Shown: positions 13,754 to 22,209 of the stretch, in pieces | How positions within the stretch are numbered: the first letter of the stretch is position 1 | Layout: every line of letters starts with the position of its first letter | Origin: CALKXV01 sp964632495 | GTDB taxonomy: Bacteria > Pseudomonadota > Alphaproteobacteria > Rhodobacterales > Rhodobacteraceae | Reading direction: 5' to 3' | Length of the DNA stretch: 34,404 nucleotides | NCBI GenBank assembly: GCA_964632495.1 | Contig: CAZWDS010000032.1 | Location: 1 to 34,404 of the forward strand | Notes under the pieces: model-generated | The model's database searches: none | Told to the model about the DNA's origin: nothing | The model's input: only the letters and a program-made list of their open reading frames with translations | Program-made: the position numbers and the translations under genes

Positions 13754-14827
13754 TCAGTTGGGAATGTCGCCCGTGATCCCTTCCACATAAAAGTTCATGC
13801 CAGCCAAAGTGCCATCGTCCGCCACTTCGCCCTCAGCCAACCAGACAGACCCGTCCTGCTTGTTGATCGGCCCTGTAAACGGGTGATACTCGCCCGCACC
13901 AATCGCATCACGCATGGCTTCGGCTTCGGCCTTCACATCTGCAGGCACGGCTTCGGTGATCTCACCGATCTTAACCATGCCCGGCCCAATGCCATCCCAT
14001 GTGTCCGTGCTTTCCCAAGTGCCATCCATCACAGCCTGAACCCGAGCAATGTAATACGGCGCCCAATCATCAATGATCGACGACACACGCGGCAAGGGCG
14101 CATATTCGCTCATATCCGACGCCTGCCCAAACGAGATCACGCCCGCCTCAGCCGCCGCCGCTTGGGGCGCGGTCGAATCCGTGTGCTGCAACACAACATC
14201 AACACCATTGTCGATCAGCGCCTTGGCCGCATCGGCCTCTTTCGCGGGATCAAACCACGTGTAAACCCAGATCACCGACATCTCGACATCCGGGTTCACC
14301 TTCGCCGCATGCAGATAAGCCGCGTTAATCCCCCGGATCACTTCGGGAATAGGGAAAGACGCAATATATCCGATCTTGTTCGTCTCGGTCATCTTGCCCG
14401 CAATGTGGCCCTGCACCGCACGGCCTTCATAAAACCGCGCCGAATAGGTCGAAACGTTATCCGCCCGCTTATACCCTGTCGCATGCTCAAACTTCACATC
14501 CGGGAACTTGGCCGCCACGTTGATCGTCGGATCCATATACCCAAACGATGTGGTGAAAATGATGTCCGCGCCCTGCAACGCCATCTGCGTCATCGCGCGT
14601 TCGGCGTCGGCACCCTCGGGCACGCTTTCCTGATACACCGTCTCAACCTTGTCGCCGAAATGCTCTTCAACCGCCAAAAGGCCCTGATGGTGCTCATAGG
14701 TCCAGCCGCCGTCCCCGATGGGTCCGACATAGACAAAGCCCACCTTCACCGGCTCATGGCCATCGGCCACAGCAGGCAATCCCAAAGACATTGCGGCCAG
14801 CGCCGCCAATAATGTTCGTTTCTTCAT
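13754..14827 (-). CDS. BMP-family ABC transporter substrate-binding protein (purine/nucleoside), 357 aa
   Basis: This is the periplasmic binding component of the transporter encoded upstream. A signal peptide (MKKRTLLAALAAMSLGLPAVA) is followed by DGHEPVKVGFVYVGPIGDGGW, the first strand and ligand loop typical of PF02608 (basic membrane protein/PnrA-like) proteins. Further family features are GADIIFTTSFGYMDP, IGYIASFPIPEVIRGINA and DVVLQHTDSTAPQ. There is no lipobox Cys, so it is a soluble periplasmic form rather than a lipoprotein. The family binds nucleosides or related purines; linkage to xdhABC favours a purine ligand. GGGGAGAG precedes ATG 14827. It is the fifth component of the xdh-transporter unit. 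Confidence 0.93.
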   Translation of the reverse strand: MKKRTLLAALAAMSLGLPAVADGHEPVKVGFVYVGPIGDGGWTYEHHQGLLAVEEHFGDKVETVYQESVPEGADAERAMTQMALQGADIIFTTSFGYMDPTINVAAKFPDVKFEHATGYKRADNVSTYSARFYEGRAVQGHIAGKMTETNKIGYIASFPIPEVIRGINAAYLHAAKVNPDVEMSVIWVYTWFDPAKEADAAKALIDNGVDVVLQHTDSTAPQAAAAEAGVISFGQASDMSEYAPLPRVSSIIDDWAPYYIARVQAVMDGTWESTDTWDGIGPGMVKIGEITEAVPADVKAEAEAMRDAIGAGEYHPFTGPINKQDGSVWLAEGEVADDGTLAGMNFYVEGITGDIPN

Positions 14828-14859
14828 TTTTCTCTCCCCGTTAGGTGTTTTGATATGCC

Positions 14860-15792
14860 TCAGCCCGAGGCATGGAACGTCCGTCCCAGTGACGCGGGCG
14901 CATTCTGAGCAGCGCGCCTCTTGTCAGACGAAATTATAACCAACACAAGAATGGTTATCAGGTAAGGCGACATGGACAATAGCTCGACAGGAATCGCAAT
15001 CCCCGCCGCCTGCAAGTTCAACTGCAAAACCGTCACGCCGCCGAACAAATAGGCACCCAGCAAAACCCGCCCCGGCCGCCAGCTTGCAAAGACAACAATG
15101 GCCAAAGCAATCCAACCCCGCCCCGCCGTCATGCCCTCGGTCCATTGCGGCACGATCACAAGGCTCAGAAAAGCACCACCCAATCCTGCGCAGGCTCCGC
15201 CAAAGGCAATGGCCGCAAATCGCGTGCCCACCACCGAATAGCCCAAAGCATGCGCCGCCTCATGGCTTTCGCCAACCGCCCGCAGGATCAGACCCGACCG
15301 TGTGGATCGCAAATACCACCAGACCGCCAAGACCAAGGCCAGCGAGACATAAACCATCCCATGCTGGTTGAACAAAATCGGCCCAATCACCGGCAATTCG
15401 TTCAACCCAAAAAACTCCAGCCGGGGCGAAGCGGGCGGGCGAATGCCCACATACTCCTGCCCCATCAACGCCGACACGCCCAAACCAAACAAGGTCAGCC
15501 CCAGCCCTGTCGCCACTTGGTTCGACAAAAAGACTTGCGTCAGCACCCCGAACAGTAACGCCAACACCGTCGCGCCCAAGGCCGCTGCCACAAACCCAAG
15601 CGCAGGCGATCCCGTTTCCACCGCGACGATAAACCCAGTGACCGCGCCAACGATCATCATCCCTTCGACGCCCAGGTTCAAAACGCCCGACTTCTCAACC
15701 ACCAGTTCGCCCAGTGCCGCCAAAAGAATGGGCGTCGACGCCACCATCAGAGAGGCAATCAAAAGGATGGGATTGATCGAACCAAAATCCAT
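14860..15792 (-). CDS. ABC transporter permease (nucleoside/purine, BMP system), 310 aa
   Basis: An inner-membrane permease of the BPD_transp_2 type. Hydrophobic segments run through the protein (PILLIASLMVASTPILLAAL, VTGFIVAVETGSPALGF, ALGATVLALLFGVLTQVFL, MVYVSLALVLAVWWYL, YLITILVLVIISS). The conserved ATPase-contacting loop is seen as ILRAVGESHEAAHALGY, and EKSGVLNLGVEGMM is the family signature near the N-terminus. ATG 15792 is chosen over longer options because it overlaps the stop of the preceding small gene (TGATG) and matches the family N-terminus. It pairs with the permease at 16213-17298 to form the channel. Confidence 0.93.
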   Translation of the reverse strand: MDFGSINPILLIASLMVASTPILLAALGELVVEKSGVLNLGVEGMMIVGAVTGFIVAVETGSPALGFVAAALGATVLALLFGVLTQVFLSNQVATGLGLTLFGLGVSALMGQEYVGIRPPASPRLEFFGLNELPVIGPILFNQHGMVYVSLALVLAVWWYLRSTRSGLILRAVGESHEAAHALGYSVVGTRFAAIAFGGACAGLGGAFLSLVIVPQWTEGMTAGRGWIALAIVVFASWRPGRVLLGAYLFGGVTVLQLNLQAAGIAIPVELLSMSPYLITILVLVIISSDKRRAAQNAPASLGRTFHASG

Positions 15793-16064
15793 CAGGCAAA
15801 CCCGTGGAGCGCGAAGTGAATTGAGCCTGCCGTACCAACCATTCCAGCCAGCATCGTTGCCATATGCTGCAAACTGGGCCGATGCTGACTTAGCACTCGA
15901 CGCAAACCGGGAACAAAAAGCCCAAGAGCCGCAATCGCCACATGAGCCAAAACAAATCCCAGCGCGCCAAGCGACACTGACATCTCTCCCGACATGATCG
16001 GCTCGTGCAGCATCCAAAGCATCATCACGGCCATGACAGACCCAAATCCAAAAGGTTTCAGCAT
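15792..16064 (-). CDS. Small Met/His-rich membrane protein between the permeases, 90 aa
   Basis: Three hydrophobic segments are visible: FGSVMAVMMLWMLHEPIM, VSLGALGFVLAHVAIAALGLFV and MATMLAGMVGTAGSIHFALHG, separated by a short basic loop (RRVLSQHRPS). It is unusually rich in Met and His. The stop overlaps the next permease's ATG as TGATG, and a GAGG-containing leader precedes ATG 16064, so it looks like a genuine translated gene rather than a chance frame. I do not recognise a family. It may be an accessory subunit of the transporter or an unrelated inner-membrane protein carried in the operon; the first is inference from position. Confidence 0.7.
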   Translation of the reverse strand: MLKPFGFGSVMAVMMLWMLHEPIMSGEMSVSLGALGFVLAHVAIAALGLFVPGLRRVLSQHRPSLQHMATMLAGMVGTAGSIHFALHGFA

Positions 16065-16119
16065 CCCACGACCTCTTTTATCGTGCGCCCAGTTAACCAG
16101 CCAAAATCACCGATCCGGC

Positions 16120-16163
16120 ACCGACGTAATACCGACGCAATACCGACGTGATACCGACGCACC
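16120..16163. repeat. 11-base tandem repeat between permease genes
   Basis: Four head-to-tail units of ACCGACGYRAT at 16120-16130, 16131-16141, 16142-16152 and a partial fourth from 16153. They lie in the 148-base gap between the first permease and the small membrane-protein gene, about 55-100 bases before that gene's start. An 11-base period puts each unit on the same DNA face, as expected for stacked regulator sites; slippage could also vary the copy number. Confidence 0.75.
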
Positions 16164-16212
16164 GTTCGGTGCCTTTCGCCCAGCGTTAACACATGATTCG
16201 CGCCCATCCCGC

Positions 16213-17298
16213 TCATGCCGCCGCCCTCGCACCGAACTTCACCCGGAAATTCGTTAACACGTCAAAGCCCAACAAGAAGAACAACAGCATCCCCTGAAAC
16301 GCCTGAATAGCCGCCGCGGGCAATCCCAACGTCGCCTGCGCCGCCTCGCCACCGATATACGTCAGCGCCATCAGCAAACCGGCCAGCAAGATGCCAACCG
16401 GATGCAAACGACCCAAAAACGCCACGATAATCGCGGTAAATCCATAGCCCACATTGAAATCAATGCTGATCTGCCCCGCTGGTCCCGCCACTTCAAAAAG
16501 GCCCGCCAACCCGGCCAAACCCCCTGAAATCCCAAGACAAAGCAGAACCAAGCGCTGGGGGTTCACCCCCGCAAATCGCGCCGCCCGCGGCGCTTCTCCG
16601 GCAAGACGAATGTTCAGACCCAGGATGTGCCGCGACAAAAGGATATAGGCAAAGATCACCGCGATCATCGCTGCAACCACACCCCAATGCAGCCCCCATC
16701 CGGCGATCAACTCCAAGTTCGACGAACTGGAATATTGCGCCAGATTACGCGACCCCGGAAACCCGGCCCCATCCGGATTCCTTAACGGCCCCAGTGCCAT
16801 CCACGCCAAAATCTGCTCAGCCACATAAACCAGCAACAACGACACAAGGATCTCATTCGTATTGAACCGAGTCCTTAAAATTCCCGGTATCATCGCCCAA
16901 AGAAGCCCGCCAAAGGCCCCCGCAATCACCATCAGCGGAAACACCAACCACCTTGCTTCCATTGGATAAAACGCCAATCCAACCGCCGCGCCAAAGATCG
17001 CGCCTATAATGTACTGGCCTTCAGCCCCGATGTTCCAGATGCCTGCACGAAACCCCAAAGACAGGCCAATCGCGATCAAAATCAAAGGCCCCGCTTTCAC
17101 CAGCAATTGCCCGCGATAGTAAAACGCGAACTCACCCAAAATCGGATCCCAAAAGATCGTCCGGATCGCCACCAAAGGATCGGTGCCCAAAGCCCCAAAC
17201 AACAATCCCCCCGCCACCATGGTCGCCAAAACGGCCACCACGGGCGTCAGCCAGCTCCAGAACTGAGACGGTGTGGGGCGTTTCTCCAAACGGATCAT
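16213..17298 (-). CDS. ABC transporter permease (nucleoside/purine, BMP system), 361 aa
   Basis: This is the first of the two permease subunits. After a short basic N-terminus (MIRLEKRPTP) come a run of hydrophobic segments (LTPVVAVLATMVAGGLLFGAL, GPLILIAIGLSLGF, GAIFGAAVGLAFY, WLVFPLMVIAGAFGGLLWAMI, VVAAMIAVIFAYILL). The signature GFRAGIWNIGAEGQYIIGAI and the coupling loop IRLAGEAPRAARFAGVNP are both typical of BMP-family permeases. ATG 17298 is 39 bases after the ATPase stop; that gap contains one copy of the 23-base box. Its own stop is followed by the 148-base gap with tandem repeats. Confidence 0.93.
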   Translation of the reverse strand: MIRLEKRPTPSQFWSWLTPVVAVLATMVAGGLLFGALGTDPLVAIRTIFWDPILGEFAFYYRGQLLVKAGPLILIAIGLSLGFRAGIWNIGAEGQYIIGAIFGAAVGLAFYPMEARWLVFPLMVIAGAFGGLLWAMIPGILRTRFNTNEILVSLLLVYVAEQILAWMALGPLRNPDGAGFPGSRNLAQYSSSSNLELIAGWGLHWGVVAAMIAVIFAYILLSRHILGLNIRLAGEAPRAARFAGVNPQRLVLLCLGISGGLAGLAGLFEVAGPAGQISIDFNVGYGFTAIIVAFLGRLHPVGILLAGLLMALTYIGGEAAQATLGLPAAAIQAFQGMLLFFLLGFDVLTNFRVKFGARAAA

Positions 17299-17303
17299 TG
17301 GGT

Positions 17304-17326
17304 CTTCATCTCTTGAAAAATACGCA
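17304..17326 (+). repeat. 23-base intergenic box, copy D (no hairpins)
   Basis: CTTCATCTCTTG followed by AAAAATACGCA matches copy A at 21 of 23 positions and has the same length. It fills most of the 39-base gap between the ATPase and permease genes, antisense to the operon, and lacks the double hairpin. Confidence 0.6.
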
Positions 17327-17337
17327 CGTTCAACGGC

Positions 17338-18855
17338 CTACACATGCGCCACCTCCATCCCATGAGCACCGCCCAGCATCAAACCGATCTCGTCAATCGT
17401 CAGCCCGACAGCAGGACGCGGCGTGCTTAACCGCCCTTCGTTCAAAGCAGCAAAGACGGTCGAGATCTCCATCAACTCGTCCAAATCCTGGCTGATCACG
17501 ATCAGCGCCGCTCCCTCGGCGGCCAGATCCAACAAGGCCTGACGGATCGCAGCCGCCGCACTTGCATCCACACCCCAGGTCGGCTGATTGACAACCAACA
17601 CCTCAGGCCCCTGCAAAATCTCGCGCCCAATCACGAACTTCTGCAAATTCCCGCCCGACAAAGACCGCGCCGCATTCCCGGACCCCGGCGTTCGCACGTC
17701 GAACCGCTCGATAACCTTTTCAGCATAGGATCGCGCCAAACCCCAATTGACGAAACCGCGGTTCACCATCCCCATCCGCACCCAACCGGACAGCGCCGCG
17801 TTTTCGACCAAACTCATATCGGGCGCCGCCGCATGCCCCAAACGTTCTTCGGGGGCGGCCAAAATCCCAAGGGCGCGCCTTTCGTTCGGACCAAGGCCCC
17901 CAATCGGGTCCCCTTTCAGCCGTACACGATCCGACGGCACAGGCATCTCGCCAGACAGAACCGCCAACAACTCGTCCTGCCCGTTTCCAGCAACACCGCC
18001 AATGCCCAACACCTCGCCCTTACGCACCTTCAACGACACGTCGCGCAAGGCCGTCCCAAAGGCGGAACCTGAAGCCATAGACAGATCATCCACCTCCAAC
18101 ACCACATCGCCCAAGTCGTGATCCCGGATCGCGGGCGTCTTCAACTCGTTGCCCACCATCATCTCGGCCAACTCGCGCGCGGACTTTTCACGCGGATCGC
18201 AAGACCCCACAACCTTGCCCAACCGCAGGATCGTCGCGCCGTCACAAAGCGCTCGAATTTCTTCCAGCTTGTGCGAGATATAAAGGATCGACGTCCCCTC
18301 AGCCTGCAACTTCCGCAAAGTTTCAAAAAGGATTTCAACCTCTTGCGGCGTCAAAACGCTGGTCGGTTCGTCCATGATCAACAGTTTTGGTTCCTGCAAA
18401 AGGCACCGAATAATCTCGACCCGTTGCCGTTCGCCAGCCGACAAATCGCCCACCAAACGCCCGGGGTCCAGCGGTAACCCATAGGTCTCGCTCACCTCTT
18501 TGATCCGGGCAGACAACTCCCGCATCGGTGGCGGGTTCTCCATGCCAAGGGCGACGTTTTCGGCGACGTCCAAAGCCTCAAACAACGAAAAATGCTGAAA
18601 CACCATGGCAATGCCGGTCGCCCGCGCTTCGTGCGGCGATGCGGGCGCATAGGCCTGCCCGGCAAAGCGCATCTGGCCTTGATCCGGTCGCACCAGGCCA
18701 TAGACCATCTTCACCAGCGTCGACTTGCCAGCGCCGTTTTCGCCCAAAAGCGCGTGGACTTCACCGCGACCAACAGTGAACCCCACAGCATCATTGGCAA
18801 CGACACCCGGATAGGCTTTGGTCAGCCCATCCAACTCGATCACCGGATCACTCAC
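17338..18855 (-). CDS. ABC transporter ATP-binding protein, duplicated (nucleoside/purine, BMP system), 505 aa
   Basis: The energising subunit, with two tandem ABC domains as in sugar and BMP-type importers. Domain 1 has Walker A GENGAGKST (~38-46), signature LSAGERQRVE (~140) and Walker B LLIMDEPTSVL. Domain 2 has a degenerate Walker A region (GIGGVAGNGQ, without the GKST lysine), signature LSGGNLQK and a weakened Walker B (VLVVNQPTWGVD, with Asn where an acidic residue is usual). This asymmetry is normal for the family. GTG 18855 overlaps the stop of xdhC as GTGA, so transporter and dehydrogenase-maturation genes are translationally coupled. That is the strongest evidence that the transporter serves purine catabolism. 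Confidence 0.95.
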   Translation of the reverse strand: MSDPVIELDGLTKAYPGVVANDAVGFTVGRGEVHALLGENGAGKSTLVKMVYGLVRPDQGQMRFAGQAYAPASPHEARATGIAMVFQHFSLFEALDVAENVALGMENPPPMRELSARIKEVSETYGLPLDPGRLVGDLSAGERQRVEIIRCLLQEPKLLIMDEPTSVLTPQEVEILFETLRKLQAEGTSILYISHKLEEIRALCDGATILRLGKVVGSCDPREKSARELAEMMVGNELKTPAIRDHDLGDVVLEVDDLSMASGSAFGTALRDVSLKVRKGEVLGIGGVAGNGQDELLAVLSGEMPVPSDRVRLKGDPIGGLGPNERRALGILAAPEERLGHAAAPDMSLVENAALSGWVRMGMVNRGFVNWGLARSYAEKVIERFDVRTPGSGNAARSLSGGNLQKFVIGREILQGPEVLVVNQPTWGVDASAAAAIRQALLDLAAEGAALIVISQDLDELMEISTVFAALNEGRLSTPRPAVGLTIDEIGLMLGGAHGMEVAHV

Positions 18856-19781
18856 CCCTGACGCGCCATTCCAACATCCCCTTCATGACGAACCTTAAGC
18901 AGGTCCATCGCCACACCCAAAGCAATTTCCTGTGGATGTTTGCCAAGCGACGGATCCCCAATCGGACAGGTGATCCGCGCAATCTGATCTGCGCCATGTC
19001 CAAGCGCTGAAAGCCGAGATCGAAACCGCGCCCATTTCGTTGCTGACCCGATCAAGCCAACTGACCCAAACGGCCGACCAAGCAAACGGTGACACAACTC
19101 CAAATCCAAAGCGTGCGAATAAGTCAGGATCAAATGCTCTGCATGGTCTGGCGCAAGCGAAACCAAATCCGCCGGGTTTGCAGCCACAAGGGTTTCCACG
19201 CCATCCGGCACGTCCGAAAATCGGGCGTCATCAAAATCCGCCCAGAGAATCCGAAGTCCCGGCAAAGGCGCCAAGACGCCAACAACCGCACGACCAACGT
19301 GGCCGGCCCCCCAGATCCAAATTTCGCGCTCAGGTTCTGACACAGGTTCAACCATCCAACCGTCGTAAATCCCAGCAGTAGGCAAATCACCAGCATTCCG
19401 TGCAGTGGCCAGTAAGCGCGTGACCGCCAAAGGCATCTCGCTTGATCCGCCCGGTAAAGGCCGCGCCACAATGTCAGTCACACCATCCAAACGTGCCGCA
19501 TCCCAAACCTCGCTCAGCAACGTAACCGCCCCGCCGCAACACTGCCCTACACTTGGCCCCAACGGCACCCGATCCAACCGGTCACCACCCAAGGCCAAAA
19601 CGTCGCGCGCGCGCCGGACCGCCTCAAACTCCAAGGCACCACCACCAATAGTACCAAACAAGCCTTCTGCCGACACCAACATCGCCGTCCCCACGCCGCG
19701 CGGAACCGACCCTTTCACCTCAACCACAACCACCCGCACCACCGGGGCATGTCGCGCAATTTCCTGAACAGAAAACCCCAT
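18852..19781 (-). CDS. xdhC: Xanthine dehydrogenase accessory protein XdhC, 309 aa
   Basis: XdhC binds molybdenum cofactor, promotes its sulfuration and inserts it into XdhB; it is not part of the mature enzyme. The N-terminal CoxI-type domain shows VVVEVKGSVPRGVGTAMLV, GTIGGGALEFE and the Cys pair PSVGQCCGG. The C-terminal Rossmann-like XdhC_C domain shows IWIWGAGHVGRAV, LTYSHALDLELC, IGSATKWARFRSRL and CPIG. ATG 19781 matches the family start; an in-frame GTG at 19790 is an alternative. Its upstream gap (19782-19866) is filled by copy B of the intergenic repeat, the only sizeable gap within xdhABC. Its stop overlaps the transporter ATPase start. Confidence 0.94.
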   Translation of the reverse strand: MGFSVQEIARHAPVVRVVVVEVKGSVPRGVGTAMLVSAEGLFGTIGGGALEFEAVRRARDVLALGGDRLDRVPLGPSVGQCCGGAVTLLSEVWDAARLDGVTDIVARPLPGGSSEMPLAVTRLLATARNAGDLPTAGIYDGWMVEPVSEPEREIWIWGAGHVGRAVVGVLAPLPGLRILWADFDDARFSDVPDGVETLVAANPADLVSLAPDHAEHLILTYSHALDLELCHRLLGRPFGSVGLIGSATKWARFRSRLSALGHGADQIARITCPIGDPSLGKHPQEIALGVAMDLLKVRHEGDVGMARQG

Positions 19782-19784
19782 GCG

Positions 19785-19864
19785 TTTCACCGCTTCGCAA
19801 ATACGCTGGGGAGCGCGAGGGGTGAAACCTCTCGCCACCGCGACGCCGACAGGCGGCGCAAAAC
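19785..19864 (+). repeat. Intergenic box plus double-hairpin repeat, copy B
   Basis: The box (19785-19807: TTTCACCGCTTC, then GCAAATACGCT) precedes hairpin 1, GCGAGGGGT (19815-19823) / ACCTCTCGC (19827-19835). Next come the spacer CCACCGCGACG (19835-19845), a weaker hairpin 2 (CGCC 19844-19847 / GGCG 19852-19855) and GGCGCAAAAC (19855-19864). Spacer and tail are identical to copy A. The hairpin arms differ at several bases yet still pair. It sits between xdhB and xdhC, antisense to them. Confidence 0.68.
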
Positions 19865-19866
19865 AA

Positions 19867-22209
19867 TCATCGTTGCACCCGTTTGACGGCGTGAAAGACC
19901 TGTTCTGCTGTCGCAGGCGCGTCCAAGGCTGGATAGTCTGACCCACATGCTGCCACCGCATCCGACAAGGCCAACAAGGCCGAAATCCCCAACATCAAAG
20001 GCGGCTCGCCCACAGCTTTTGAACGATAGACTGTCTCTTCCGGGTTCGCGCCGCACCAAAGGGCCACGTTGAAAACATCCGGGCGGTCACTGCAGGCAGG
20101 GATCTTGTAGGTCGAGGGCGCGTGGGTCTGAAGCTTGCCCTGACCATCCCAAACCAGTTCTTCCGTCGTCAGCCAGCCTGCGCCCTGAACATAACCACCT
20201 TCAATCTGGCCAATGTCCAAGGCTGGGTTCAGTGACGCGCCGCAATCATGCAAAACATCCGCCCGCAAAATGCGATTCTCGCCGGTCAAAGTATCAATCA
20301 CCACCTCGCTCACAGCCGCCCCATAGGCGAAATAGAAGAACGGTCGCCCCTGCCCTTTGATCCGATCCCACTCGACTTTGGGCGTCGCATAGAACCCGGT
20401 CGAGGACAGCGAGACACGCGCCATATAGGCGTCCTTGATCACCGCATCGAAGGGCAAAGCCTCGCCGCCCACATGGACCATGCCGCCCTCAAAGCGCACC
20501 GTCGCCGCATCCGCTTGCGCCCGTGCAGCCACGAATTCCGCCAGCCTGTCACAGATCGTATCGCAAGCCGCCTGCACGGCCATCCCGTTCAGATCCGAAC
20601 CCGAGGACGCTGCCGTTGCACTGGTGTTCGGCACCTTCGCGGTATCCGTCGCCGTGATCTTGACCCGCTGTAAATCGACGCCAAATCGCGCCGCCGCCAC
20701 TTGCGCGACCTTCTGAAACAACCCCTGCCCCATCTCGGTGCCGCCATGGTTCAGATGGATCGAGCCGTCCTGATACACATGCACCAAAGCACCGGCCTGA
20801 TTAAGATGCGTCAGCGTGAATGAAATTCCGAACTTCACCGGGCTGAACGCGATCCCCTTCTTCAAGATCTTATTCTTCCCATTCCACGCCTGCACTGCTT
20901 CTTTCCGCGCGGCATAGTCGCTGGTCTGAAGCAACTGCTCGGTCAAATCATCCAGAATGAAATCCGCAACCGGCATGCCATAGTGCGTCACATCCCCGCC
21001 GGCTTCTGTCGTATCAGGCGAATGCGTCCCGCCAAATCGCGTGCCGGTTCCAGCCCCACTGGGCTTGGGCGCAGCATAATAATTCAACCGCCGCACGTAG
21101 ACCGGATCACGCCCCACGGCATGGGCCACGTGATCCAATACCCGCTCGATCCCAACCATCCCTTGCGGCCCACCAAAGCCACGAAACGCTGTGTTCGACT
21201 GGGTGTTCGTCTTCAACCGATGGCTCTCGACCCGCAAATTCGGGATGGCATAGGCGTTGTCTGCATGCAGCATCGCCCGATCCGCAACGGGTAGGCTCAG
21301 GTCCATCGACCAGCCGCACCGGCACAGTTGAACGAAATCCACACCGACAATCCGTCCGTCGCTTTCATACCCAACACGGTACGAGATCCGAAAGTCATGC
21401 CGCTTGCCGGTGATGACCATGTCGTCGTCGCGATCATACCGCATCTTGGTGGGCCGCCCCAGCTTGGCGGCAACCACGGCACAGGACACCGCCAATGCAT
21501 TGCCCTGACTTTCCTTGCCGCCAAACCCGCCGCCCATACGTCGGACTTCAACACGGACCGCATTCATCGGCACACCCAAAGCATCCGCCACCTTGTGCTG
21601 TATCTCGGTCGGGTGCTGGGACGAGGAATAGACGACCATGTCACCGCCTTCCTGCGGCAAAGCGGCCGCCGCTTGCCCCTCAAGATAGAAATGCTCCTGG
21701 CCCCCAATCTCGATGGTGCCAGCCAACTGATGCGTCGCCCCATCTATCGCTGTCGCCGCATCACCCTTCTGGTAGACACGCGGACCGTCCTCAAACCGAC
21801 TATCCGCCGCCATCGCCTCATCCAGAGTCAGAATGGTGGGCAAAGGTTCAATATCCACCGCCCCCAAACGCGCTGCCTTCCGCGCTGCCAGATGATCCGT
21901 CGCCACCACAAGGAACAGCGGCTGACCGACAAAGTGCGCCCTGTCTGTTGCCAATAAGGGTTCGGGTGACGGCGAGGGCGAGACGTCATTGGCAAACGGC
22001 AAATCCTTGGCACTCAGCACCGCCAAGACACCGGGAGCCTCACGAACCGCGCTCAAATCCATCGCTTTGATCGATCCATGCGCCACATCCGACACCCCAA
22101 AGGCCAGATGCACCGTCCCGGCAGGCAATGGAATATCATCGACGTAACGCGCGCTCCCCGTCACATGAAGGGGTGCGGCATCATGGGGAAGAGATTTGGC
22201 GACACTCAT
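19867..22209 (-). CDS. xdhB: Xanthine dehydrogenase, molybdopterin-binding subunit XdhB, 780 aa
   Basis: The catalytic large subunit of the bacterial alpha2beta2 enzyme that hydroxylates hypoxanthine to xanthine and urate. Family features: VTGSARYVDDIPLP at the N-terminus; GGQEHFYLEGQAA and MGGGFGGKESQ (Moco binding); FRGFGGPQGM; and the catalytic Glu735 in KAVGEPPLMLGIS near the C-terminus. Length is close to the R. capsulatus XdhB (777). The segment before GWSMDLSLP reads LCRC here where LARC is common. ATG 22209 overlaps the xdhA stop by 4 bases. It acts in the cytosol with XdhA and needs XdhC for cofactor loading. Confidence 0.97.
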   Translation of the reverse strand: MSVAKSLPHDAAPLHVTGSARYVDDIPLPAGTVHLAFGVSDVAHGSIKAMDLSAVREAPGVLAVLSAKDLPFANDVSPSPSPEPLLATDRAHFVGQPLFLVVATDHLAARKAARLGAVDIEPLPTILTLDEAMAADSRFEDGPRVYQKGDAATAIDGATHQLAGTIEIGGQEHFYLEGQAAAALPQEGGDMVVYSSSQHPTEIQHKVADALGVPMNAVRVEVRRMGGGFGGKESQGNALAVSCAVVAAKLGRPTKMRYDRDDDMVITGKRHDFRISYRVGYESDGRIVGVDFVQLCRCGWSMDLSLPVADRAMLHADNAYAIPNLRVESHRLKTNTQSNTAFRGFGGPQGMVGIERVLDHVAHAVGRDPVYVRRLNYYAAPKPSGAGTGTRFGGTHSPDTTEAGGDVTHYGMPVADFILDDLTEQLLQTSDYAARKEAVQAWNGKNKILKKGIAFSPVKFGISFTLTHLNQAGALVHVYQDGSIHLNHGGTEMGQGLFQKVAQVAAARFGVDLQRVKITATDTAKVPNTSATAASSGSDLNGMAVQAACDTICDRLAEFVAARAQADAATVRFEGGMVHVGGEALPFDAVIKDAYMARVSLSSTGFYATPKVEWDRIKGQGRPFFYFAYGAAVSEVVIDTLTGENRILRADVLHDCGASLNPALDIGQIEGGYVQGAGWLTTEELVWDGQGKLQTHAPSTYKIPACSDRPDVFNVALWCGANPEETVYRSKAVGEPPLMLGISALLALSDAVAACGSDYPALDAPATAEQVFHAVKRVQR

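Noticed and set aside
13883..14812. A 309-codon plus-strand open frame opposite the binding-protein gene
   Set aside because: Low-complexity Arg/His-rich translation antisense to a clear BMP-family protein; no start signal.
15793..16017. A 75-codon N-terminal extension of the second permease
   Set aside because: It overlaps the small membrane-protein gene in another frame; ATG 15792 has the coupling overlap and the family start.
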